Part shown: piece by piece, positions 12,714 to 25,900 of the stretch
Layout of the letters: every line of letters begins with the position of its first letter
Position numbering within the stretch: the first letter of the stretch is position 1
Source: Glandiceps talaboti
Taxonomy: Eukaryota; Hemichordata; Enteropneusta; Spengelidae
Direction of reading: 5' to 3'
Assembly (NCBI RefSeq): GCF_964340395.1
Contig: NC_135554.1
Location: forward strand, 7,396,475-7,460,474
DNA: 64,000 nt
Program-made: the position numbers and the translations under genes
Notes under the pieces: generated by a model
Told to the model about the DNA's origin: nothing
The model's database searches: none
The model's input: the letters and a program-made list of their open reading frames with translations, nothing else

Positions 12714-15700
12714 CTATAGGTAAACATGGATACATGGGGCACTGTTATAATGTCAAAATTCATGACACGTTATAATTAGGAAATGTAAACATACTTGGAA
12801 AAGTATTGTCAGTGTACTTTTACCTCACATTAACACACCTTGTTATGTGAGTTGATACTGTGTAGTTTAAAGGCCCTTGTATTGTGACATCTTAGAAGTT
12901 ACCACGGATTAATTGTGATGTCATGGTAATTGTACACGTGCTAAACAGGTTAAGGCTTTGCCTAATAGTCTATACGATATGTTTCCAATGGTTGGCCACA
13001 CTGTGTGGTATTAAACTTAAATCCGTCTCTCCTATTATACCGATTTGGTATTACATCTTTATTTTCTTTTGTAACTCTAAAATTGTGTAATCAATTCTAA
13101 AGTTTACAATGTGAAAATCATCTTATTTGATAAATTAAGGATGTGCTTATAGGAAACAAGTACTTATTAGCAGTTTTACTCACACTCGTCTGTACAAAAT
13201 GCATCCGGTCTTGCCTGGCTTGATATACGAAATTGAAAATGTCGACTTTGCCTTCTGCTTCAGCCATCTCTAACATGGAATCGATTGTGATAAATGTCCC
13301 AGTACGCCCAACACCAGCACTAGGTAAATATGTGATATGATTATGAAAATGTATTGGAGAAGTACAGACTGAGACTGAGAGTACATTTATTTTGATCTTG
13401 ATCAAACTTCAGTTGAGTACATTTATTAGACATTATTTGTATTTAAACATGAAGAATTGTCACATGTGGAGTAATAATGAACATATGGTCAATCGTTAGT
13501 TATATTGGTTTCTGTAGTGAATATGCATATCATGTTTTCGTTTTTGGACCCTGGAGTACAAAGATCAGCAGATCAAAATACGATTAATATATAGCATGCA
13601 CTTTCTTTCTAGTCTGATCTATTCAATCCCCTGTAAAACAATTTCGTTATGAATATCGTAAGATATCTGTGGTCATTTCCAAATCGGTAAGCCGTCATTA
13701 TCTCTCTCATGAATTAGTATTTTTGAAAGTAATACATTTGCATGCTAACTTTTTGACGGTTCGGCTATTACGTGTACCAACCTGCAATGGACGACCAAAG
13801 GACCAGCATTGGATGGGATGTAGGCTCTGATACGTCGAAGAAATGCCAACACAGTAGACGGATATTGTGGTACACCCATGTCAGGCCACACGGTGAAATG
13901 AAATTGCTTTATTTCACGCACTCGTCCTTGGTCCACCTAGAACATTATACAATACGGAAAAATAAATATACACGCAACGAGTTGTTTTTCCTACTACTAT
14001 CGCACCTCCCTCTGTGGCGATGACGTTACGATACAGTTTCATCCCAATCTTTCCTTTTTTCGAATATGCACTTGCATTCACACTCAAACCTCATCACGTT
14101 GATAGGTCGTCAGGGGCCTTATTGTATCATTGTTAATAGCATCATCATCATTATTATTGTAACACTAACATTAAACTTGGGCTAACAATGGATGGATGGA
14201 TGGCGGTTGTGTATAATAGATGCCGATGGTAAGCGTTATGACCTGAAATACATCACTTCTATTCTGCAATAATATCCATAGTATGTACAAATGTGTGATC
14301 ATCCGTACTCTATCCATCAGGTTTCAATTGAATTGGGTTTGCATGTCAGATAAATGGTGTATTCTGTAGGTACACACATACAGAGAAACGAACAACTGCG
14401 TGCATGCGCAGATGGATGAAGCGATTTGTGAGGGGGGGGGGGAGACTAGAAAAATAACATTTGCTATAGCTTACTTTCTTCACATGGAATGTCCGGATCA
14501 TGGAATCTACAAAAACCTCTTCACGGACATTTTTGACTGAAATAGCATCATACACTTTTTCGCCTTCTGGTTGATCTGGCCAATACTTTGCACACTTTTC
14601 CTGAGGTGGACAAAATAGGATAGCAAATACAATTTCAGTGTTATCAACATAAACATTTACGAAAATCCCACAACTTCCGTGTCGTTTGCAAAAAGCTCTT
14701 CATGGTTTCCCAGTCGTGAAGTAAACTATGCATGTGTAAGCACAGCTAGCTGTTAACTGCACAAATATATCTCCAATATATCCTTTCACTATTCGTAAAA
14801 TATTACAAACTATATGTGACATGTCTTAATTACACTACATCCTTTAACAAACATCTATTTGTAATGGTATGATGTGTAATAACCCATAGGGCAAATATCA
14901 ATTGGAGGTGAGTTAGTGTTTAAATAATGTTAGAATATCCTTCAATTGTTTATGTCAGTCTCACCTTATTCTTCTCATTTAAATTGGTAGCCATTAATAT
15001 ACAGGTACTCTTCTCCTGCCATACCATTTTCCATAGATCAGCAATTGTCCATATCTTTGGACCTGCATGTTAGACAAACAACTGTTACATTTCAAGTATC
15101 GTCAATCATAGAACAAACACATATTGAACAAAGACTGTCTGGGATTGACCCATCAACCCCACCTGAGGTAATGCGATGACTAGCTTGTTAACTGTCAACT
15201 TTAATGCATGCTCGGGGATTTTTTAATTAAATCACTTCTTGTTAAATCTTTTTGAGGTATAATACTGATATGCCTATGACTATCACTGCCAAATGACGAC
15301 CACTCAGTGTTTTGAAATAATTGCAATTAGTGGACATATCTTTGAAATCAAACTTTTTATTTTTACACTTTGTGTTAGCTGTTTACATGGAATTAACATC
15401 TTGTGTGGAATCAAATAATAAATACATACCCTGGGTAGCTATGTAAGCTTTCTTTTTCTTGTAGCCCTGGAAATTTGTGATGAAAAATAAAAAAAAATGA
15501 TTATCTAAAATTCATAATGTTCAATTATACATGTATTTATATGTATACATGTATATGCATATTTATTTAGTCAAATGTAGTTTTGCCCTCGGTTTAAACC
15601 TAATTATTATATATGCATATTAGTTAGTGTTCACGTTGTATGTAAACCAGTTAACAGTGAATTTCTATATTATAAGTGACGGGTGGTTGGTCAAAAGCAA

Positions 15701-18700
15701 ATGTACTGGACTAGCACATGATAAAGGTTTGTGATAGCCATCACATCAGAACGGATTTAATACAAATACGCTCGAAAATGGTATATGTCACAGTGTATAA
15801 GCGATTAGTATTCCAATCTATGTCAACATCTACGTTAAATCTTATCTTGTCAGTCTTGTCAACGTCTATTCAGGAATTGGACCAGGGTGCTAGTTACTGA
15901 CTAAACACACCTACATACACCTATATTCTACGATCTATTAGTGTAACAAGTAAAGAGCGAGCAATTGCTGTATAGTTGACAGTTTTGTGATGTGATCAGG
16001 TAGTTCATCCCAGTCCTTGGAGGGAGCTTGATCTTGTGTACCATTGAACATTTTGGTTTCTAGTTTTGTTCTAATTCATGGTTAAACGTACTCTGGTAGT
16101 TGTGTGGCAGTTTAGTGGTTTACGATTTTATACATGATGTACAAGCGTATTTGTTGTAGTGTTGTGTATGCTTGTTTGACTGTGGTAAACATTGACAAAG
16201 GGCACGCCATATGAATCCTAGTGTTCTAGAGGCATGTGATGTCAATGCTGCAATATGTGGTTTCCAACTTAGTTTTTCATGACTGTTGAAAGTGTAACAT
16301 AATATATGTTTAGAAGTGATGTACTAAAATGTGTCCCTACTAAACTAAGACTCTGTAATATATAGGTTTACTTACATTTATGTAGGATGCATTGATGTAG
16401 TCAGACTCTGAATCTTCATTTTCATCAACCAATATAACCCGTGAACGGTCATCTACATGCAGAGATAAAGATAGGATCAATTTCTGCGCACAAAACTGAT
16501 ATAACAGAACACAGACGGCGAAGGGGTGTTATAGATCGAATTGGAACATTGAAAACACAACTATGTCGAATATATACTATAGTATAAACGAATTTGAGAT
16601 CTAGTCATACAGGAGTACACGTCATCTTGAACACGAGAATGTTAGATAGACTTACATGCCAAAACGTTCCTGAATCGATTCTTCGGTTTATTGATATCCG
16701 TCAGCGAAAACGTGTATGCCGCTACATCATCCGGTGGTAACAACTGGGAAAAGGGTGAAATTTATAAGTCTCAAATATGTAGTTTAAGGTTATCCCCTGC
16801 ACCCCTTTTAAGACAAGAACATTTAAGTTATTGTAGGCCATGCCTTGTGCATCACTAAAATAACACTCTCTTCAAAGATGGCGACGACAAAGACGACGTC
16901 GATAACCCACACTATCACCACAGGGTAAAGGAGAAATAATCAATTTTGTACTCCGGATTTCTAATATTATTTTCTGTATATTTCAAATAAAGTTTTAAAT
17001 ACTGTTTCCTCTCACAGTTGTTTTTCTTCTATTTCCTACCTCATATCAATGTCTTATCTGAGTTTATCAGCTTTGCATTAATTAGTAGCTTGCTAGAACA
17101 AACTCACTATTTGCCCAAATTAACGCATTATGCCGTGAGTGTAAACATCTACTGATCCGACTAATGGTAGTACACGGAATGCGTTAATTTTGGCAAATAG
17201 TGAGTTTGTTCTAGTGATCTAACAAGCTACTAATTAATGCAAAGCTGATAAACTCAGATAAGATGTTTAGCAAACATATATACCAGAAATTTTGAATTAA
17301 TAACTACGATTTCACTTTCCGGAGATTTACAATAGCATCCCTTTCATTTCAATTTGTATTTATTATTTTTTCTTGTAGTTTTTGATAGGCCAAACCCTCA
17401 ACACTTGTACATATATTATTTACCTTGTACTCTGTTTTAAATCCGTCTGTTTCACTCTTATTCTTTCTTTTGATGTAGGCTACGAGATCTTTGATTTTTA
17501 TTGGTTGTATCTCCGGTTTAAGTGCCGTGGCAGTTTCATGGATTTGAGTGACTGTGGTATCAGGTTTTGGTGCTATTGCTGGTTTAGGCTTAAGCTCCGG
17601 TTTGAACGGCACTTTCTCGTCTTCTGTAACATTGTCGTCTTCTGAAACATTCTGTACATGTGTTTCTACATTCGCATACGGATTCTCTACTGGGATAATT
17701 CGTGTGCTTTCTGGACAACGGTAAAGAGAGAGGTGACATATATGAGGTCACACATATATTCTTAAATATGGGTTACTCAGTTATGATCTTGAATGCCCAG
17801 GACTGCGCACCTTGTAAATATAAGGTTAGGATTTATTGTACAAAGGAATATTATACCGGTAACAAAGAAAAACCTTAATTAATAGAAGGAAAATTGTAAA
17901 CATTACCGGCATGTAGTCATGGAAATGATGTATTTTTTTTGCAACTTGAAATAAGAACGTACCTTCCGTGTCCAGTGGACAGGAATATGATATTTCTGTG
18001 GCGTTTTCATAGTTTGCATCTCTTTGTTTAGAGAAGATGTCCTTCAATGATCTACCAGTTCTATAAAAAAAGTTAAATATAAGTTTAGTGTTTATATTTA
18101 CTTCGATAGATTTGAAAATAAAGGATAACTGGGGAATATATTTGTGAATTAGTAATCTGGATATAAATGTACACATATTGGGATACATAATTATATTCAT
18201 ATCGATGATTTCTAAAACCTAACTTAAGTTATGCGATATTATTATTGTCAATGGTTTTTTGTATTAATAATCTACTATTGAGTAATTTAACTTACCGTCT
18301 TAGGTAAACAAACACAGATAAGATCAACACAAGTAGAACAAGGACAAGCACACCAACTACAGACCCAGATATCACTGCAGAAGATGAACCGACCGATGAC
18401 AAAGCTGAAAGAGTAGTGAAAACCAAATAATAGTTAGCCTGTTTAATGTGCTGAATGTCGACTGACTTCGATAACTCCCATCTTCTCCTGATTGTCCTGT
18501 TAACCGTAGCAAGTCGATAATTATGATTTCGAATTGTTAGCCACCCACCCCCATAAAACACAACACAACAAAACAAAAAAACTACTAAAAACAAAAGCCT
18601 TCACAACTGATTAGTCGCAATAAAGAGCTGTTCCATATTTTTGTAAATTAAACAGTCTGACGTACACATCTAAATACTCTCTACTGGAACTGATAAGCTG

Positions 18701-19894
18701 TGGAGATATTCTGCTAACGGCTTTTGGGACCTGTGGCCAATTGTGTCGATTTTCAGAATTGAAATTCTAGCATAATACTATACTAATTTTACTCACGTTT
18801 TGTATCAGCTGTTGCTGCGTTACTTCTAATACTGGTACAGCAACTATTTTCGGCAACAACCTATGGGGAAACAATTAGTTGCCAAAGTTGTAAGTCAAAC
18901 ACGAAAATTACACACTCGACCCCTTTTACCTTGGAAGACCATGTATACTATTTAACTAAAATTGGTCTACAGAACAACTGGGATAACCTAATGATAGTAG
19001 GAGATGCCTGTACATGTATAGGTTGGGCAGCCTGGATTGGGCATTACAATACTTCGATGTGTGGACTCAGCTGTTCGATGGGCTATTCCAGAAGCATAAG
19101 GCATTGACAATTCTATTTGACTAAGGACATTTTTTACGTCGACATAATGAATCAGATTCGCTTTTCTTTACCTGCAAGGTATAATTAGTGTTCGGCATCA
19201 GTTCTCCAATTTTATAATACACATTTTTACTGGCATCAGTGGTGACATCGCTGTTCAAGATGTATCTAACTTGACTGGCAGTACTTTCGTCCTTGTCTGT
19301 TTCCCAATAGTGTATCACGTAAGATATTAAAATACCATTTGGACACTTTGGGGGATTCCATGTTGCTTTTATTTCTGTGTCTGATACTCTTCGAGTCTGC
19401 AAATTTAATGGCATCGATGGCTCTACAACAAAGACAACACGATAAATACATAAATAATCAATAAAACGAACCCTACGTTGCATCGTCTGACAAACAGGGA
19501 AGCTTTTCTTGACTCGTATTCAACGTCGAAAGCAATGATACAAAATTAACACATTGAAAAGTACAGTGAATCAATCCATTAACCGACCCTACAAACCGTC
19601 AACATCAACATTTTTTTAAATTATAAAATTGATTAATTTCAACTATTAACATTCAACGAATAGAAATAAACATACAATAGCAGAATACTGCATTAAATCT
19701 AAATTCATCTAAATATTTAATGTAATCATATAACATGATATATATATATAGTTTATATGAAAATGGTATGACTATAACTCAAAAGACAGTGTGCGGGTAG
19801 AGATTGTCAACAATGTGTTCAGTGTATAGACAAAACTATTACACTCTGCCACTGCGGTATAGAGCACTGTCTTAGCAGATTGATACTCACCGAG

Positions 19895-19968
<74 letters not shown>

Positions 19969-22900
19969 ATATATATCTATACAACCAAGACTTATTGCCA
20001 GTCACGTGATTAGCAGCCACCTTTGAGTTTTATTTGGTATTTTTGCAACATCATCTCGAAATACAGATACGTCTACAATTATAATTCCGTACATTTAATT
20101 TGTGCCACACTAGTACATTTCTTTTCATCCCCATTTAAATTATATAACGTCTCAACAACAAGTCTTATAAATTAATATCTTACCATCTTCTCTTGTTGTT
20201 TTGATAACCACACTAGAGGATCCCATACCGCTGTTTGAAAATGGTATGACTGTAACTGAAAAGTCAGTGTGCGGGTAGAGATTGTCAACAATGTGTTCAG
20301 TCATGTTCGAGGTGAGACTCTTGGGACCAAATGTTATCTTATCTCCACACTCATATCCGGATACTTGTTCAAATACTAATTCATATCCTTCCAGTGGACA
20401 ACTAAAGTTTTCAGGTTTAGACCATGTTGATCTAATGACAGAGGAAGACTCGACATTGGCTGTAAGGTCACTCACTTTTGGTGGTACTATTAACATAAAA
20501 AGAAAAGTTTACGATAAGGAAAAGAATAGGTTTCTTTTAAAACTGCTAATGTATTTATATAAATGTGTTATTTGTTGTGAATATGAAGTAAAGAATGATT
20601 GCCTACTACGATGTTCTAAAATATATGCATACGACTTGAAATTGGTATTGGCAGGATTCAAGAGATTTGTAATCTTATTTTCTCAAACCCATAGGTGTTA
20701 TTTCTTCCGTGACACTGCGAAATAACGAATTCTGGTTTGTTATGATGGACTGACATTTTTTCAGAGTAGTAATAAATATTCATGAGTAATGACGTGATGA
20801 CAAACCATATTTGTTATGTTGTGCAAGCATGTTCACCGTACGTGTATCTAAGGCAGATCGTGGACTAATTATAATTCAACTCTGGCTTATACCTGACTTG
20901 TCATTGTGAACGAATGTCAATGTTATAGGGCCATTCCCACGAAGTAAGATTGTTTTCTGACGGTATCAAGTGAGTCAAAAAGGCAGATATAACATGAACA
21001 GTAAGTGTTGACAGATACGTGCACTGAGTTAATGTGAACGGAAGATTTAAAAGACCCATGTAAAAGTTACTAATGTCATTTAAATCTACTAGGATAACCA
21101 ACATTTGATGGAGATAACGAGTATAAAGTAAGGACCTGGAAAGATTTGTTGAAGATTGATATTTAGGGTTGATAAACGGACACTAGCACTGAGTACTAGT
21201 AAAACTGGATGCCATGAATGCAGTCCCGTAGTTCCAGAGTCATGTACCCAGAGAACACTGTGCTAAAAGGTCGTACTTTTATAATGTTCAGAACAAATTC
21301 AGTTCCTTGTAAAGTCAAGAAAAGTATTTTAAACAACATTTCAATAACTACAGGTTGATATTACGTTTACCTCGAGAGAATTCGCATGAAACGGCCAATC
21401 TCAGCTTGTTGTACCCTACATGTACGGCTGTTGTACTAACTTACTACAAACTCACAATCGTATAAGATGGTATACAGCATCAATGAGAAATCCATTATGT
21501 CACAAACCCTAATTGATACTTCCACAATTTTATGAGTCGTTATTTTTCTGTCCATGTCATTCCAATCTTGTAAGTAGGATGAAAACAAAATCAGCAACAA
21601 GAACCCAACCCCAACTTGTCCAAGTCATTTTTCAGTGTACGTACTAGTATCTTGCCAAGATTCTGTATATCAAGTGGTATGCGTGAGGCAATCCGGTTGA
21701 CTGTAGTGTTGATGTACAAAGCCACTGTGAGAAATACTGCTTTGTATATGGACGAAACCACGGCCTCGTGGCGTTGAGTCTTGGGGGGTGCAGTAAAAGA
21801 GGCCATGGTTTACGATGATAGGTATTCTGAACCCATGTGAATGGTACTTTCCAGTTATTGATAATGTATGTGATATATATATGTAAACTAGTGGTTGGTA
21901 TATATAACATGTTCTGTTGCCTGTAAAAGCAATGACATGGTGAGAAGAGGCACTGCAATCATTTATTACAGCAAATTGACGAATTGTTAAGTTTTCACTC
22001 TAGTATATCACTGTCATTGGCTAGCAACATTAGCTCCTTGTGAGACGGAAATCAAATAAGAAAACGCAAACAAATAAACAAACAACAAATAAAACAAACA
22101 AACATATGCACCAGTAAAGGATGGAAAGGAATAATAGGGACTCATTTGGACATTGTATTGCAGCAGGGTAAAAGCTTTTAAATTCCCTGAAGCGTTCAGA
22201 GGATGCTTTATAAAGTTTATAAATCAATCAATTAATTGAATGTTGTTTGATTAATGTTGATTTCAAATCACCGTATAGCATAGTTGGTAATGCTAGGTTC
22301 AATGACAAACTGTCTGAGACTTTGTTGAGGTATACAAGAATTGTTGCATACACTCTACTGAAGACCACACTGCTAAACAAATTCAAAGTAGAATTCATAA
22401 TTAAAGGTGTTCTAATACCAACACAATTAAAGGTGTTCTAATACCAACACATTTCGTATAAAAAAAACAACAACCGTCATATACAACCAATACATGTACA
22501 CGTACAAAGTCTGGCAACAACATTGGAATGTGACAAAATCCCTTGTTCATAGGGCAGGTACAATTGATACTGCTGTGGAATATTTGACATGATAACAAAT
22601 TTGCTTTACTTGGAAGTTGGGATGATTTCTTGATATTATTTTTAATTGGGGTTACTTGATGTTGTATTTTATCTTTGGTAGTTTCGTTTCTTTCCCTTAC
22701 AGCAGCTTTTTGTGAGTTTCTGTTTGACAGAATTTTGCCTAACTATTGAGTAGTGTTGTAATTCCAAAATTTGTGTTGCTGGTACGAAAGAAGAGATGTC
22801 AGTTGAGGTTTAGGCGTTTACAGTATCTAAAATAGTGGACTCTAGTGAAAGTTATGGCGAGTTGAAAATACCCAAAAATAAGGCCCGTGAGCAGCCATTC

Positions 22901-25900
22901 AAAGTGTAATAGTTGCAAACTGAAGGATAGAGTATGCAAATGAGGATGTTGCGGACTGGCTGATTATGTAGAAGGGGTGCAGAATTTGGAATTGAAGTTT
23001 ACAACCCTGTTTCGAACAAACGCTTGTCATTTGGGCGCCCAATGCGTAGAATTATGAGTATAGCACATATTACATTGCTTGTTTGACGTCAATAGTGTCG
23101 GTCATAATGTTCATTAACATATTCATTTTTTATTCAAATTACAAAAAAAAATCATAAAAAATGAAAATGAAGACGTGCTGACTTGAAATTAACAAATCTA
23201 AGTAAGCTACCCTCTGTACATCAACACACCAGATATCAAAGCAATCTAATAAGTAGTATTCGAGGAGATGATGGAAATGTCATTTTTTTTTTTTTAAATC
23301 ATAAAAAATTGAAAATGGCACAGATCAACTTGGCATGAACAAATCTGAAGAGCCTCCCCCAAGGGAACATGCACACCAAATATCGAAGAATTCTGACCGT
23401 CACTTTCGGAGAAGATGATGAAAATATAAATATTTGACGGACACCAATGATTCCACCTATACTCTATACCTTAATACAACCTATACCTAAAGCCAAGCTT
23501 TTGTTACAAAGTATATAACTGTATTATAAACACAGTAATTGTATCTAGGTTACCCGACCGTGTGAGGTCTAATTGATTAATGAGATAGTAATACGAGCTA
23601 GACCATGTTATTACTTGTAATTAAGTGAACGTTTGCAAGTGTCACTACAAGTGATAAATCACAACTTTTAATGAATTCAGCCTTAGTAGAAAAGAGTATT
23701 TTCAAAATAGATTATCTCTGAATTAAATTAACTGTAGTTCATAAACACTTCCTATATAAGGAAAAGAATTGAAGTTTACTGTAAACATGTTATTTACTAT
23801 AACCATATTTGTATTACGGAATGAAGATTTTAGATTTGAATAAAATGTGAATGTTGGGTGTATGCTAATAAGCTACTTTACACGGGGAGAGATCTTGCGG
23901 GGCGGAAGAGAGCAACACGTCTGGATTTACGGTGTCTGATCTGCGTCGTAGTATGAATACTACGGGGAACTATTGTTTCTATCTAGTTTGAACTGCCGTA
24001 AGTGAAGGAAAACGAATTCAAAGCTCTCGTATTGTCGGTTTAAGCATACACCCACTTCACCAAAAGTAATATTCTGTGTGCTTGTGAGTTTATCCCCTGA
24101 ATACGTGTCCTGAGATTCTGGTACCTCTGAGATTGACTGTGTGCGTTTGAAGTTACAACTTGAATTTGGTCAATAACTATCAACACCAAAGACAAGTCTG
24201 TAGCACTGGTGGACGACTCCGGGCAGGATACAGTTATTCAAAAGACAAAATTCGTCAAAAGTGAGTACTTTGTCAAAACATTGTATGCTTCTCCGATCAG
24301 GCCGACAATTAAGAAATCTTGAACGGATACCACAAATTCCAATTGATATGGCAAACGTCGAACAAAACTTACAACCTAATATTCCTATTGAACAAAATTT
24401 GGAACCGCAAGATATTCCAGCTAATCCCCTTGATAATATTCAAAATCAAATTGAAAACGTAAATAATAGGCTGGAACGACTTCAAATGAACGTTGAGAAG
24501 CCTCCGTATTACAATGGCCGCCCCAATGAATCACCGGAACTCTGGTTAAAAAAATTCGACGCATTTGCCATACTGAAGAATTTAGATGACGAGCAGAAAA
24601 TTCAATATTTCATATTATTGATGAGAGAAGTAGCAGACAAGTGGTACTCAGATTTGGATCAAAACTTGGCACAAGATTGGAACGAAGTACGACCACTGTT
24701 TATTGCAAGATTTCATCGCATACAACCAAGATGGCTCACTGACCAACAATTAAGTCTAATACGACAACAGCCCAATGAGACAGTTGATCAGTTTTCATGT
24801 CGCTTGAGAGATGAATGTTCAAAGTCGAATCGTACCGCTGCAGAGATATTAAGTCTATTCTTACAGGGACTGCGCCACAATATAAAGATTGCAACCTTAT
24901 CTCGGGAACCCAACGACTATGAAAATGCGTTCTCAGCGGCCAAAACAGCGGAAATTATATCCCAACTACCGAATCACGACAGTCAACAAACTTCAAGCGA
25001 TACAACATTGAAGATGCCTAAGAATGGAATTGATCAATTATTGCGGGATGATATGGTGGAACTTACTTCACAGTTGAGTCAACAGAATCAATTGCTCACT
25101 CGTCAGAATGAAGATTTGCGACAACAGGTAGAGTCTCAAACATTTTCTGACAATAGGGCGGGATATTCCCCTCAAAGGTATAGAGATACTCAGTCTCGCC
25201 AATTTCAGGGTAATTATTCCACAGTAAGACGGCCCAATTTCAATGGAAATCGACCTATAAATGGCCATCAAAGTAATATTGATAGAAATCGTCCACGTTA
25301 TGGGGGACGAGAAATCATGTCTGGTAGACAAATATGCAGAAATTGTAATCGTCCAGGGCATATGGCACCTTCTTGTCCAGAAAATTATAACAGAGGCTGT
25401 TATTCGTGTGGTCAAATAGGTCACATTGCCAGAAATTGCCGTAAACCTGATCAGGGTAATTACTATTCAAAAAACATGTAAGGAGTGTGGAAAATACCAA
25501 AACCAGAGAATTTAATGTTTTTCACACGCCAAAATTAAACTCTGTAAAATCTGCTGATTTAAAGGTACAAAGTAATAATTTGATAACTGTTAAAATTTTT
25601 AATACAACTACTTCGGCTTTGGTAGACACAGGAGCAGAAATAACTGCGATCTCAACGAAATTTTTCAACAAAATTCCACAATTAAGACGATTCAAAATCA
25701 AGAAACCTATATACAAATGTGTAAAATTACCAAACAATCAGCAGATTCCTATTCATGGCTATGTAACAATTCCAGTACATTTTGATAATCGACTAATCAA
25801 TATTCCAGTGCATTTAATTAAGGATTTAGACAGAGATTTCATAATTGGGATGGATTTTCTGAAACAGCATAAAGCAGTAATTGATTTGGCACAACAGAAA

